Positions 14,323 to 24,288 of a stretch of DNA of 64,000 nt are shown piece after piece. Within the stretch, counting starts at the first letter, position 1, and each line of letters opens with the position of its first letter. The stretch spans positions 372,001 to 436,000 of the forward strand of contig NZ_LNTU01000037.1 of assembly GCF_001558695.1 (NCBI RefSeq), written 5' to 3'. Source of the DNA: Paramesorhizobium deserti. GTDB taxonomy: Bacteria; Pseudomonadota; Alphaproteobacteria; Rhizobiales; Rhizobiaceae. Under the pieces are notes generated by a model that had not been told where the DNA came from, did no database searches, and saw only the letters and a list, made by a program, of their open reading frames with translations. A program made the translations under genes and the position numbers.

Positions 14323-15846
14323 ATGATCGTGGATAGCCAGCAGGCCGCAATCGCGCTCCTCGCCGATCCTGCCAGCCATGGCATCGACGGGCCGGTCGAA
14401 ATTATCGAAACGCATATTTCCAGGATTTTCCTCGCCGGCGACCGCGCCTTCAAGATGAAGCGGGCGGTGAAACTGCCCTATGCCGATTTTTCGACGGCGG
14501 AACTGAGGCTTGAAGCCTGTAGGAAGGAGTTGGATCTCAATTCCGAAACCGCCCCCGGACTCTATCTCGGCGTCAGGTCGATCACACGGGAAGAAGACGG
14601 ACGGCTTTCCTTTGACGGATCGGGAAAACTGGTTGACGCAGTGGTTGAGATGAAGCGGTTCGATCAGTCCGCCCTGCTCGATCGGATGGCGCTTGCCGGA
14701 ACCTTGACGCCTGAACTGATGACCGGGACCGCGCGCATGATCGTCCGCTTCCACCGTACCGCACCCGTCGTCCACGGCGGCGGCGGCGCGGCGAATCTCG
14801 CGGCGGTGCTCGATATCAACAAGGCCGGCTTCTCGACCAGCCATGTCTTCTACGCGACCGAGATCGAGGCTTTCGACGGTTTGTTCCGCAAAACACTCGC
14901 CCGCCATGCGGCGCTGCTCGACCGGCGCGAGACGGCCGGCAAGGTACGCCGCTGCCATGGAGACCTGCATCTGCGCAATATCTGCCTTCTCGACGGCGAA
15001 CCGCGTCTCTTCGACTGCATCGAGTTCAACGACCAGATCGCGACGGTCGACGTGCTCTATGACCTCGCCTTCCTGCTCATGGATCTCTGGCATCGCGGCT
15101 TCCCGGAACTCGCCAATCTCGTCATGAACCGTTATCTCGATGAGGCGGACGATGAGGACGGCTTCGTGCTGCTGCCGCTGTTCATGGCCGTGCGGGCGGC
15201 GGTGCGCGCCCATGTGACCGCGACGCAAATCGAGGAAGCAACCAGCCAGTCCGCGGACCTCGCTAGCGAAGCCAGGTCCTATTTCGATCTCGCGCGCGAT
15301 CTGCTTCACGAATATCCGCCGCGGCTTATCGCGATCGGGGGTCTGAGCGGTTCCGGCAAGACGACGGTTGCCGAAGCCCTGGCGACGCATGTCGGCCCGC
15401 CGCCGGGCGCGCGGATCCTTGAAAGTGACCGCATCCGTAAGGCCATGCATGGCGTGCCGTCGGAGACGCGTCTGCCGGACAGAGCCTACCGGCGGGAAGT
15501 TTCCATCAAGGTCTATCGCGAGATGGCCTGGCGAGCCGGACTCATCCTCTCCGAAGGCGGCTCGGTCGTCGCGGATGCCGTCTTCGACAGGCCCGATGAC
15601 AGGAAATTCATCGAAACGCAGGCGCGCGACCGAAACCTACCGTTTCTCGGCATCTGGCTCGAAGCCGACCCCGCGCTGCTCTGGCAGCGGATCAGCGAGC
15701 GCACGAGCGGGCCATCAGACGCCACCGTCGACATCCTGTCGAGGCAATTGCAAAGACATGCCGGTAATGTTGCCTGGCGCAAGCTCGACGCGGCACGCCA
15801 ACCCGCGGATATCGGCGCCGAAATACTGGGCATGCGAACGGCCTGA
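14323..15846 (+). CDS. Fusion of aminoglycoside-phosphotransferase-like kinase and P-loop ATPase
   Basis: Cytoplasmic protein of 507 residues. The N-terminal half is an APH-type kinase with CHGDLHLRNI (211-220) as catalytic loop and IEFND (233-237) as metal-binding loop. The C-terminal part, from about residue 338, is an AAA_33-type P-loop kinase with GGLSGSGKTT. The same two-domain layout is widespread in proteobacteria, but its substrate is not known; resistance to aminoglycosides should not be assumed. AGGAG precedes the start at 14323. It is divergent from the hemN-remnant/host-attachment/dehydrogenase group and shares the intergenic region with the anaerobox. Confidence 0.85.
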   Translation: MIVDSQQAAIALLADPASHGIDGPVEIIETHISRIFLAGDRAFKMKRAVKLPYADFSTAELRLEACRKELDLNSETAPGLYLGVRSITREEDGRLSFDGSGKLVDAVVEMKRFDQSALLDRMALAGTLTPELMTGTARMIVRFHRTAPVVHGGGGAANLAAVLDINKAGFSTSHVFYATEIEAFDGLFRKTLARHAALLDRRETAGKVRRCHGDLHLRNICLLDGEPRLFDCIEFNDQIATVDVLYDLAFLLMDLWHRGFPELANLVMNRYLDEADDEDGFVLLPLFMAVRAAVRAHVTATQIEEATSQSADLASEARSYFDLARDLLHEYPPRLIAIGGLSGSGKTTVAEALATHVGPPPGARILESDRIRKAMHGVPSETRLPDRAYRREVSIKVYREMAWRAGLILSEGGSVVADAVFDRPDDRKFIETQARDRNLPFLGIWLEADPALLWQRISERTSGPSDATVDILSRQLQRHAGNVAWRKLDAARQPADIGAEILGMRTA

Positions 15847-16367
15847 CGATGCCAAAGTGATAGGCGTCGCAAGCGCGGCGAAATATGTCGCTTCAAAAGC
15901 TTCCAAGCCGGAAAAAGGGGATACTAATTTTTCGATGGTGCTGCGCGATGGCGACGGGTTGTCGCGGCGAGCACCCTCCGGCGGAAAGGCAATGCTCATT
16001 TGACCGATCCCATTCGCATCCGCCGCGCTGACGGCGTCCCCGAAGCGATGATGGACCGCAAGAGCCGTCGCCATAGACCTTGTCACGAGCCCCTCTTGGG
16101 GCGAAAATCCAAAAACATTCGCGCTTATCCACTGCCAATTTCCAACGTCGGCAGATGTGTGGGGTTTACGCTGAAAACCCGGCCACAGAGGCGGGAAAGG
16201 GGGACGGAACAAATCACGAATTGATGCGAAATCTGCGATAAGAAGCCCGCCAAGGCTTTGATTTAACGGCATTGCCGTTTAGTTTGCCGCAAATTTCGCC
16301 GCTCGCCCCGGAATAAAAAACAATGTGCCGGGGCGCTATAAGGGCCAACCAGAGAAGGAACAAGGAA
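15847..16367. other. Intergenic stretch without a convincing gene
   Basis: About 520 bases separate the kinase gene from the peptide ABC operon. Open frames occur on both strands but none has a ribosome site, family motif or coding character; a minus-strand frame at 15715-16272 is mostly antisense to the kinase gene. The promoter of the ABC operon should lie in the last 150 bases, which are AT-richer, but I see no clear operator. Confidence 0.5.
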
Positions 16368-17957
16368 ATGAGCAACGAAACGAAATATCTTGCCGGTCGG
16401 GTGACAGCAGGCGGCATGAGCCGCCGTGAATTCATGGGCCGCGCCATGGCCGCCGGGCTGACGCTGACGGTGGCAAGCCAGCTTTTCACCGAAAGTGCGG
16501 CGGCCCAGGAGCCGAAGCGCGGTGGTCATCTGAAACTCGGTCTTGAAGGCGGTGCCGCCACCGATTCCAAGGACCCGGCAAAATTCCTATCGCAGTTCAT
16601 GTTCGTCGTCGGCCGCTGCTGGGGAGACATGTTGGTCGAATCCGATCCGCATACCGGTGCGCCGGTTCCCGCGCTGGCCGAGTCCTGGGAACCCTCGGCC
16701 GACGCCGCAACCTGGACCTTCACCATCCGCAAGGGCGTGCAATTCCATGACGGCAAGGAACTCACGGTTGACGATGTCGTGGCGACCCTGAAGCGCCATA
16801 CCGACGAGAAGTCAGAATCCGGCGCACTCGGCGTCCTGAAATCGATCAAGGATATCAAGACGGACGGCGACAAGCTCGTGCTGACGCTGAACGAAGGCAA
16901 TGCCGACATGCCGCTGCTCCTGTCGGACTACCACCTCATCATCCAGCCGAATGGCGGCGTCGACGACCCCGGTGCCTCGATCGGCACCGGCCCTTACAAA
17001 ATGGCAAGCTTCGAGCCGGGTGTTCGCGCCACGTTCGAAAAGAACCCCAATGACTGGCGTTCCGACCGTGGCTATGTGGATTCGATTGAGATCATCGGCA
17101 TGAACGATGCGACCGCCCGCATCGCCGCGCTTTCGTCGGGCCAGGTGCATTACATTAACCGCGTCGATCCGAAGACGGTTGACCTCCTGAAGCGCGCGCC
17201 GACCGTGGAAATCCTCAATACCTCCGGTCGCGGCCATTACGTCTTCATCATGCATTGCGACACCGCGCCTTTCGACAATAACGATCTGCGGCTGGCGCTG
17301 AAATATGCGATGGACCGCGAGACCATGGTCCAGCGGATCCTCGGCGGCTATGGCAAGGTCGGCAACGACTTCCCGATCAACGAAACCTATGCCCTCTTCC
17401 CGGAAGGCATCGAGCAGCGGACCTATGACCCCGACAAGGCCGCTTTCCATTACAAAAAGTCCGGCCATAGCGGCTCCGTGCTGCTGCGCACCTCGGAAGT
17501 CGCGTTTCCAGGCGGCGTTGATGCGGCGGTTCTCTACCAAGAAAGCTGCAAGAAGGCCGGCATCAATATCGAGGTCAAGCGTGAGCCGGGCGATGGCTAC
17601 TGGACCAATGTCTGGAACGCAAAGCCGTTCTGTACCTCCTACTGGGGCGGCCGCCCAACGCAGGATCAGATGTATTCGACGGCCTATCTCTCGACCGCCG
17701 ACTGGAATGATACGCGCTTCAAGCGTCCGGAGTTCGACAAGCTGCTTTACGAAGCACGCTCCGAACTCGACGAGGCCAAGCGCAAGGACATGTATCGCGA
17801 GATGGCGATGATGGTCCGCGATGAGGGTGGGCTGATCCTGCCGATGTTTAATGACTTCGTGAACGCGGCCAGCAAGAACGTGAAAGGCTACGTCCACGAT
17901 ATCGGCAACGACATGTCCAACGGCTATGTCGCCACCCGGGTGTGGCTGGAGAGTTGA
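16368..17957 (+). CDS. Peptide ABC transporter substrate-binding protein (SBP_bac_5), Tat-exported
   Basis: Periplasmic binding protein of 529 residues for a dipeptide/oligopeptide/opine importer. A twin-arginine signal, SRREFMGRAMAAGLTLTVA, precedes the processing region ESAAAQ near residue 46. The mature part shows the family signature (PALAESWEPSADAATWTFTIR, then KGVQFHDGKELTVDDVV). Start at 16368 is chosen for AAGGA upstream; earlier starts lack one. First gene of a five-gene operon with two permeases, a double ATPase and a CocE-like hydrolase. The Tat signal is less usual for this family than Sec. Ligand unknown; the hydrolase suggests acylated peptides or amides. Confidence 0.92.
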   Translation: MSNETKYLAGRVTAGGMSRREFMGRAMAAGLTLTVASQLFTESAAAQEPKRGGHLKLGLEGGAATDSKDPAKFLSQFMFVVGRCWGDMLVESDPHTGAPVPALAESWEPSADAATWTFTIRKGVQFHDGKELTVDDVVATLKRHTDEKSESGALGVLKSIKDIKTDGDKLVLTLNEGNADMPLLLSDYHLIIQPNGGVDDPGASIGTGPYKMASFEPGVRATFEKNPNDWRSDRGYVDSIEIIGMNDATARIAALSSGQVHYINRVDPKTVDLLKRAPTVEILNTSGRGHYVFIMHCDTAPFDNNDLRLALKYAMDRETMVQRILGGYGKVGNDFPINETYALFPEGIEQRTYDPDKAAFHYKKSGHSGSVLLRTSEVAFPGGVDAAVLYQESCKKAGINIEVKREPGDGYWTNVWNAKPFCTSYWGGRPTQDQMYSTAYLSTADWNDTRFKRPEFDKLLYEARSELDEAKRKDMYREMAMMVRDEGGLILPMFNDFVNAASKNVKGYVHDIGNDMSNGYVATRVWLES

Positions 17958-18036
17958 CGCCTGAAATTCCGGAACACGCGCCGCAGGCCCGTCCTGCGGT
18001 GCTTCCCGATCCGTTTCAGTGCGAGGCCTCTTGTCC

Positions 18037-19059
18037 ATGTCCGAATCCGTAGACACCGGGATCCTGCCCGACCAGAAAGAACCCGACCTGAGCTACAGGG
18101 ACCGTTTTCCGCTGCTGGCGCTCATCATCCAGCGGCTTTTGCTCAGCGTTGCCCTGCTTTTTGCCGTTTCCGTCCTCATCTTCGGCGGTGTCGAGGCGCT
18201 GCCAGGCGATTTTGCCTCGACCTATCTCGGTCAATCCGCGACACCGCAGGCCGTCGCCAATATCCGCAAGGATCTGGGCCTCGATCGCCCGGTGGTCACC
18301 CGCTATTTCGAATGGCTCGGCAATGCGGTGCAGAGCGATTTCGGCACCTCCTGGGCGAGCCGCAATTCGGTAAGCGAGCAGATCGGAAAGCGGCTTGGCA
18401 ACTCGCTGTTCCTCGCGTTCTGTGCGGCGATGATATCGGTGCCGCTGGCGGTGGGGCTCGGCATGCTGGCGGTCCATTTCCGCAATCGAATTCCCGACAA
18501 GATCATCAACGTGTTATCGCTTGCCGCGATTTCCCTGCCCGAATTCTTCATCGGCTATCTGCTCATCCTCTTCTTCGCCGTCAAATTCGGCATGGCGACC
18601 TTCCCCGCCACCGTTTATGACAGCATGACCTTTGTCGAGCGCCTGAAAGCCGTTGCCCTGCCTGTCGCAACGCTCGTCCTCGTCGTACTTGCCCATATGA
18701 TGCGCATGACGCGCGCGGCGATCCTCAGCGTCATGTCCTCGGCCTATATGGAAACGGCGGAACTGAAGGGTCTCGGCGCCTTCCGCGCGATCGTCCGCCA
18801 CGCCGCGCCCAATGCGGTGGCGCCGATCATCAATGTGGTGGCTCTCAATCTCGCCTATCTCGTCGTGGGCGTCGTGGTGGTCGAGGTCGTCTTCGTCTAT
18901 CCCGGCATGGGCCAATATATGGTCGACGCAGTGACCGTGCGCGACATGCCCGTGGTGCAGGCCTGCGGCTTGATCTTCGCCGCCGTCTATATCCTCTTGA
19001 ACATGTTGGCGGACATCCTCGCTATCGTCGCCAACCCAAGGCTGAGGCACCCGCGATGA
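18037..19059 (+). CDS. Peptide ABC transporter permease (DppB type)
   Basis: Inner-membrane permease of 340 residues. A cytoplasmic head of about 35 residues is followed by a first transmembrane segment, a periplasmic loop (GDFASTYLGQSATPQAVANI) and the BPD_transp_1 domain with the ATPase-contact loop YMETAELKGLGAFRAIVRHA. ATG at 18037 has GAGG upstream; a GTG at 18019 is possible. It overlaps the next permease by 4 bases (ATGA), showing translational coupling. Confidence 0.92.
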   Translation: MSESVDTGILPDQKEPDLSYRDRFPLLALIIQRLLLSVALLFAVSVLIFGGVEALPGDFASTYLGQSATPQAVANIRKDLGLDRPVVTRYFEWLGNAVQSDFGTSWASRNSVSEQIGKRLGNSLFLAFCAAMISVPLAVGLGMLAVHFRNRIPDKIINVLSLAAISLPEFFIGYLLILFFAVKFGMATFPATVYDSMTFVERLKAVALPVATLVLVVLAHMMRMTRAAILSVMSSAYMETAELKGLGAFRAIVRHAAPNAVAPIINVVALNLAYLVVGVVVVEVVFVYPGMGQYMVDAVTVRDMPVVQACGLIFAAVYILLNMLADILAIVANPRLRHPR

Positions 19060-19883
19060 GACTACGCGATATTCCCGTCACGGCCTGGATCGGCATAGCA
19101 GGCATTCTGCTTGCCTTCATCTGCGCCATCTTCGCACCCTGGCTCGCCCCTCATGGCGAAACGGAGATCGTCGGCAGTGTCTGGCAACCGCCGGATGCGC
19201 AGTTCGTCTTCGGCACCGACAATCTCGGCCGCGATATCCTTTCCCGGCTGGTCTTCGGCGCGCGAACGACGCTGCTGGTGGCGCTCGCCGCCACCATCAT
19301 CTCCTTCTCGCTCGGCGTCATACTGAGCTTCACCGCCGCCACGTCGCGCGGGCTGATCGACCAGGTCCTCTCACGCTTCAACGATCTGATGATGTCGATC
19401 CCGATGCTCATCTTCGCGCTGGTCGTGCTCGCCGTCCTGCCGCAGAATCTCGTCGTCCTCATCCTCGTCATGGCCATTCTCGATTCCACCCGCGTCTACC
19501 GGCTGGGACGGGCTGTTGCTCTCGATGTCGCGGTCATGGAGTTCGTCGAGGCGGCGAAGCTGCGCGGCGAAGGCAGGCTGTGGATCATCTTCCGCGAGAT
19601 CCTGCCCAACACACTGTCGCCGCTTCTGGCCGAGTTCGGCCTGCGCTTCGCCTTCTCGATCCTGTTCCTCTCCACCCTCTCCTTCCTCGGGCTGGGTATC
19701 CAGCCGCCGGCGGCCGACTGGGGCGGCATGGTCAAGGACAACAAGGACGGCATCATCTTCGGCATATCCGCCGCGCTCGTGCCGGGAGCGGCGATCGCCA
19801 TTCTGGCGATCTGCGTCAACATGGTGGTGGACTGGCTGATGAAACGAACATCCTCGCTCAAAGGAGGACGCGGCGATGCATGA
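19056..19883 (+). CDS. Peptide ABC transporter permease (DppC type)
   Basis: Second membrane subunit, 275 residues, with the family N-terminus (first membrane segment, then FGTDNLGRDILSRLVFGART), the BPD_transp_1 core and the EAA loop VEAAKLRGEGRLWIIFREIL. It overlaps both neighbours, by 4 and 8 bases. Pairs with the preceding permease to form the pore. Confidence 0.93.
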   Translation: MRLRDIPVTAWIGIAGILLAFICAIFAPWLAPHGETEIVGSVWQPPDAQFVFGTDNLGRDILSRLVFGARTTLLVALAATIISFSLGVILSFTAATSRGLIDQVLSRFNDLMMSIPMLIFALVVLAVLPQNLVVLILVMAILDSTRVYRLGRAVALDVAVMEFVEAAKLRGEGRLWIIFREILPNTLSPLLAEFGLRFAFSILFLSTLSFLGLGIQPPAADWGGMVKDNKDGIIFGISAALVPGAAIAILAICVNMVVDWLMKRTSSLKGGRGDA

Positions 19884-21510
19884 AGCTCTTCTCGCCGTCC
19901 GCGATCTCAAGATCGAAGCGAAGATCTATCCGCAAGGCGAAGCCCCGCGCGACGTCACCATCGTCGACGGCGTGTCCTTCAAGCTGCAGAAGGGCAAGGT
20001 GCTCGGCCTCATCGGCGAATCCGGCGCCGGAAAATCGACGGTCGGCCTGAGCGCGCTCGGCTATGGCCGCGGCGGCATCCGCATCACCGGCGGCGAGGTG
20101 CTTCTGAACGGCCAGGACATATTGAAGCTCGGCAAGAACGGGCTCAGATCATTGCGCGGCGCCAAGGTCTGCTACGTCGCGCAATCGGCGGCCGCCGCCT
20201 TCAACCCGGCGCACCGCCTCGGCGAGCAGGTGATCGAGGCGAGCGTCGAGCACGGGATCATGAGCCGCGAGGAAGCACGCGAGCGGGCCACCTATCTCTT
20301 CCGCGTGCTCGGCCTTCCCAATCCCGAAAGCTTCGGCGAGCGCTATCCGCACCAGGTTTCGGGCGGGCAGCTGCAGCGGGCGATGACCGCCATGGCGCTT
20401 TGTCCCAACCCCGAGCTCATCGTTTTCGACGAACCGACAACCGCTCTCGACGTGACGACCCAGATCGATGTGCTCGCGGCCATCAAGCACGCGATCGAGG
20501 AGACTGGCGTCGCCGCGCTCTATATCACCCATGATCTCGCCGTCGTCGCGCAGGTCGCCGACGACATCATGGTATTGCGCAACGGCAAGACCGTCGAATA
20601 CGGCACCGCCAGGCAGATCATCGAGGCGCCGAAGGAGGACTATACCAAAGCACTCGTCAGCGTGCGCGAGATGCAGCATGAGGAAGCAGCCGATCAAACG
20701 AAACCGCTTCTGAAGCTCGATAATATCAGCGCCGCCTATTCCAATGTCGTGCAAGTGCTCTTCAATGTCTCGATGCATCTGCCAAAGGGGCAGACGCTCG
20801 CCATTGTCGGCGAATCCGGGTCGGGCAAATCGACGCTCGCCCGCGTCATCACAGGCCTGCTTCCGCCCAGCGAAGGCAAGATCGTCTTCGAGGGCGAGGA
20901 TCTGCCGAAGGCGCTGGCACAGCGCACGCGCGAGCAATTGCGCCGCATCCAGATGATCTACCAGATCGCCGATACCGCCATGAACCCGAGGCAGACCGTG
21001 CGCGACATCATCGGCCGGCCGCTTACCTTCTATTACGGCATGCATGGGCGCAAGAAGACGGAGCGCGTCGCCGAACTCCTCGATCAAATCGAGATGGGGC
21101 CGCAATTTCTCGATCGCTATCCGGCCGAGCTCTCCGGCGGCCAGAAGCAGCGTGTGGCGATCGCCCGCGCGCTGGCGGCAAAGCCCGATCTGATCCTTTG
21201 CGACGAGCCGACCTCGGCGCTCGACCCGCTGGTGGCGGAGGGCATTCTGAAGCTCCTCATGCGGCTGCAGGCGGAGACCGAGATCTCCTATGTCTTCATC
21301 ACCCATGACATCGCCATCGTCCGCGCCATCGCGGATTCCGTCGCCGTCATGCATCGCGGCAGGCTTGTTCGTTTTGGGCCCAAGCACGTTGCCCTCTCGC
21401 CGCCCTTCGATGATTATACGGACCTGCTCCTGAAATCGGTTCCTGAGATGCGGATAGGCTGGCTCGAAGAGGTGCTGAAAACCCGCCGCATGGAAAGCGC
21501 CGGCAATTAG
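19876..21510 (+). CDS. Peptide ABC transporter double ATP-binding protein (fused DppD-DppF type)
   Basis: Protein of 544 residues with two complete ABC ATPase domains in one chain. The first has Walker A GESGAGKST (47-55), signature VSGGQLQRAM and Walker B LIVFDEPT; the second has Walker A GESGSGKST near 312, signature LSGGQKQRVAI and LILCDEPT. The Gly-Glu-rich insertion and DppD-like contacts mark it as the peptide-importer type. Most Dpp systems encode the two ATPases separately; fused forms such as GsiA are well known. It powers the permease pair encoded upstream. Confidence 0.93.
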   Translation: MHEALLAVRDLKIEAKIYPQGEAPRDVTIVDGVSFKLQKGKVLGLIGESGAGKSTVGLSALGYGRGGIRITGGEVLLNGQDILKLGKNGLRSLRGAKVCYVAQSAAAAFNPAHRLGEQVIEASVEHGIMSREEARERATYLFRVLGLPNPESFGERYPHQVSGGQLQRAMTAMALCPNPELIVFDEPTTALDVTTQIDVLAAIKHAIEETGVAALYITHDLAVVAQVADDIMVLRNGKTVEYGTARQIIEAPKEDYTKALVSVREMQHEEAADQTKPLLKLDNISAAYSNVVQVLFNVSMHLPKGQTLAIVGESGSGKSTLARVITGLLPPSEGKIVFEGEDLPKALAQRTREQLRRIQMIYQIADTAMNPRQTVRDIIGRPLTFYYGMHGRKKTERVAELLDQIEMGPQFLDRYPAELSGGQKQRVAIARALAAKPDLILCDEPTSALDPLVAEGILKLLMRLQAETEISYVFITHDIAIVRAIADSVAVMHRGRLVRFGPKHVALSPPFDDYTDLLLKSVPEMRIGWLEEVLKTRRMESAGN

Positions 21511-21564
21511 CCGGCGGTCTCTCTTCCATCCGCTGAACCGCCCTTTTCTCCAGGATTGATGACA

Positions 21565-23562
21565 ATGGCAGCACGTCCTTTCACCGTAATCGAGAACGAG
21601 TGGATCACTCTTGCCGACGGTACGCGGCTTGCCGCCCGCATATGGATGCCGGAAGGGGCGGAGGCCGATCCGGTGCCCGCCGTCCTGGAATTTCTGCCCT
21701 ACCGCAAGCGCGACGGTACGTTACCGCGCGACGAATCCACCTATCCCGTATTTGCCGCGGCTGGCATTGCCGGCATACGCGTCGACATCCGCGGCTCCGG
21801 TGAATCCGATGGCGTGATCGACGGCGAATATACACCGCGCGAGCTCGACGACGCCTGCCAGGTGATCGCCTGGATCGCGGCGCAGAAATGGTCGAACGGC
21901 AGTGTCGGCATGATGGGAATATCCTGGGGCGGCTTCAACTGCCTGCAGGTGGCGGCCCTGCAGCCGCCTGCGCTGAAAGCGGCCATTTCCATCGCCTCCA
22001 CCGTCGATCGCTATAATGACGATATCCATTACAAGAACGGCTGCCAGCTTTCCGCGCAATTGTCCTGGGCGGCAACAATGCTCGCCTATCAGTCGCGCCC
22101 GGCCGATCCGGCCATCGTCGGCGAACGTTGGCGGGAGCAGTGGCTGGAGCGGCTGGAAGATGAGCCCTTCTTCCTGGAAGAGTGGCTTGAGCATCAGCGG
22201 CGGGACGCCTTTTGGCAGCATGGATCGATATGCGAGGATTTCGCAGCCGTCCGCATCCCCGCGCTTGTCATCGCTGGGTGGGCCGACGGATACCGCAATA
22301 CGCCGCTGATGGCGGTCGAGGGTCTCGGTGGGCGGGCCAAGGCGATCCTCGGACCATGGGTCCACAAATATCCGCATTTCGCCTGGCCGAAGCCGCGTGC
22401 CGATTTCCACGGCGAGGCGATCCGCTGGTGGAACCATTGGCTGCGCGACGAACAGAACGGCGCGGAGGAGCTGCCTGAGGTGCGTGCCTATATTCTTGAT
22501 GCTCCACGTCCGGCGCTACGCCGGAAATTCGACCCAGGCCGCTGGATCGCCAAGCAGGAATGGCGGCAGCCGGATATGGAGGAGCTCCATGTCTCGGCCA
22601 CGGGTGCTCTCGATTTCGACCCGCGGCGAGACGGAGACGCGCGCGACGTCTTCCTGAAGTCGCCGCTCGATCTCGGCACTACGGCGGGCGAATATTTCAC
22701 GCTCAAGCCGGATGCGGAAATGGCGGGAGATCAAGGTCTCGACGATGCGCGATCCCTTGTCTTCGAAACCGCACCGCTTGCGGAGGCACGCGACTATCTC
22801 GGCCGCCCGGTCCTTATGCTCGATGTTGCCTGTGACGGCGATTGGGCCAACCTTGCCGCGCGTCTTGTTGACGTCCATCCTGATGGAACCGCAATGCGTG
22901 TCAGCTTCGGTGTTCTCAATCTCGCCCACCGCGAGGGCAATGCCGATCCCAAGCCGATGCCCAGGGGTGAGAAGGTCAGGATAACGCTCGTCCTCGATGC
23001 CTGCGGCTATCGCTTCCGGAAGGGCCACCGCATCCGCCTTGCCCTCTCCACAGCCTATTGGCCGATGGTCCTGCCTGCTCCCACCGATCCCGGCCTGACG
23101 ATCGACCGAGCGAGCCTCGAACTCCGCCTGCCGCAACTTGGCGCGTATCAGGATACCGATATGCCGGAGCCGGCCAACCCCGATCCACTGCCGAAATATA
23201 TCGATCATGAGCCGGCGGAAACCCGACGCTCGGTCGAGCGCGATCTTGTTTCGGGCAACACGCATTACCGGATCCATGAGGATACCGGCCTGTCGGCACA
23301 TCCCGATACCGGGCTAGCAACCCGCCAGATCCGCGACGAGGATTGGGCGATCACGCCAGGCGATCCGCATTCCATGACAGGCATTTCCACCTGGATTTGT
23401 GAAATGCGGCGTGGCGACTGGTCGGTGCGCACCGTCTGCCGCGCGCGTCTTGCTTGCACGCACGAAGACTGGCTCTTGAGCGCCCATGTCAGGGCCTATG
23501 AGGGCGAAACGCTCATCTTCGAGAAAGGCTATGAGAAGCAGATCGCTCGCGATTTCATGTGA
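21565..23562 (+). CDS. CocE/NonD-family hydrolase (X-Pro dipeptidyl-peptidase S15 type)
   Basis: Alpha/beta-hydrolase of about 666 residues. The nucleophile is in GISWGGF (about 120-126), the acid in GWADGY and the histidine in GPWVHKYPH, the usual order for S15/CocE enzymes; the C-terminal X-Pro jelly-roll domain follows (from about residue 330). These enzymes cleave acyl, ester or amide bonds and include cocaine esterase and Xaa-Pro peptidases. There is no signal peptide, so it works in the cytoplasm, probably on the compound imported by the transporter just upstream (55-base gap). Start: ATG at 21565 has AGGA at good spacing; ATG at 21559 is also possible. Confidence 0.88.
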   Translation: MAARPFTVIENEWITLADGTRLAARIWMPEGAEADPVPAVLEFLPYRKRDGTLPRDESTYPVFAAAGIAGIRVDIRGSGESDGVIDGEYTPRELDDACQVIAWIAAQKWSNGSVGMMGISWGGFNCLQVAALQPPALKAAISIASTVDRYNDDIHYKNGCQLSAQLSWAATMLAYQSRPADPAIVGERWREQWLERLEDEPFFLEEWLEHQRRDAFWQHGSICEDFAAVRIPALVIAGWADGYRNTPLMAVEGLGGRAKAILGPWVHKYPHFAWPKPRADFHGEAIRWWNHWLRDEQNGAEELPEVRAYILDAPRPALRRKFDPGRWIAKQEWRQPDMEELHVSATGALDFDPRRDGDARDVFLKSPLDLGTTAGEYFTLKPDAEMAGDQGLDDARSLVFETAPLAEARDYLGRPVLMLDVACDGDWANLAARLVDVHPDGTAMRVSFGVLNLAHREGNADPKPMPRGEKVRITLVLDACGYRFRKGHRIRLALSTAYWPMVLPAPTDPGLTIDRASLELRLPQLGAYQDTDMPEPANPDPLPKYIDHEPAETRRSVERDLVSGNTHYRIHEDTGLSAHPDTGLATRQIRDEDWAITPGDPHSMTGISTWICEMRRGDWSVRTVCRARLACTHEDWLLSAHVRAYEGETLIFEKGYEKQIARDFM

Positions 23563-23581
23563 GGGGTCGCGTTGCCATGGC

Positions 23582-23995
23582 TTACGCCTTATGAACGTCG
23601 TTTCGCCGGGAATGCCTCCGGGTCCGATGATGTTGCTTTGCCGCCGCCTCGCATTTGCGTCGGAACTCCTCGACCTCCGATGCGGGAAGATGCTCGATTC
23701 CGATGAAACTGTTGTGGCCGGAACTGACGCGGATCAGCTCATCGAGCTTGGCCTGTATGGCCGCCCCGTCGCGGTTCTGCGTGTTCTGGATGAGGAACAC
23801 CATGAGGAAGGTGACGATCGTCGTGCCGGTGTTGATGATCAACTGCCAGGTATCTGAAAAGCCGAACACCGGCCCGCTCAAGGCCCATATCAGGACGATA
23901 AGACAGCAAAGGAGAAAAACGGATGGCCGGCCGGCTGCGTTGGCCACCGCGTTTGCAGCACTTGAGAACGCTTTTTCCATTCTAGATTTTTTCAT
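23582..23995 (-). CDS. Low-affinity iron permease-family membrane protein
   Basis: Small inner-membrane protein of about 137 residues. Two hydrophobic segments (FLLCCLIVLIWALSGPVFGF and LIINTGTTIVTFLMVFLIQN) are followed by NTQNRDGAAIQAKLDELIR, the hallmark of the low-affinity iron permease family. Despite the name, bacterial members have no proven iron transport role. The start is uncertain because no ribosome site is convincing; ATGs at 23995 and 23980 are both plausible. Convergent with the hydrolase gene, 20 bases from its stop. Confidence 0.8.
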   Translation of the reverse strand: MKKSRMEKAFSSAANAVANAAGRPSVFLLCCLIVLIWALSGPVFGFSDTWQLIINTGTTIVTFLMVFLIQNTQNRDGAAIQAKLDELIRVSSGHNSFIGIEHLPASEVEEFRRKCEAAAKQHHRTRRHSRRNDVHKA

Positions 23996-24288
23996 CGATA
24001 TCAACGACCCGGGGATCGACTGCCATGAGGAAAGATAGTGCATCCGGGATGATCGGCCGGCAAGCGCCAAAAGTTCCCCCTGCTGGCGGAACAGACGATA
24101 AACTGCGCCACAAGTTGACAAAGCAGTGGGAACACCCTATCTATAGCACTCGATAGTTGTTTGCTGATATTTTGTTTTTGCTGGCGCCTCGTGTGCTTTC
24201 TTGACGAACTTCCCACTGCAATAATCGAAGTGAATGCCTTCCGTGCGTCGTACGGAGGGAACGAATGTTGCTAAGGAAAGGGTTCGTT

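Noticed and set aside
13951-15450. Minus-strand open frame of 499 codons
   Set aside because: Antisense to the APH/P-loop kinase gene, which has a ribosome site and catalytic motifs.
15715-16272. Minus-strand open frame of 185 codons in the 15847-16367 gap
   Set aside because: Partly antisense to the kinase gene; no ribosome site and no recognisable family.
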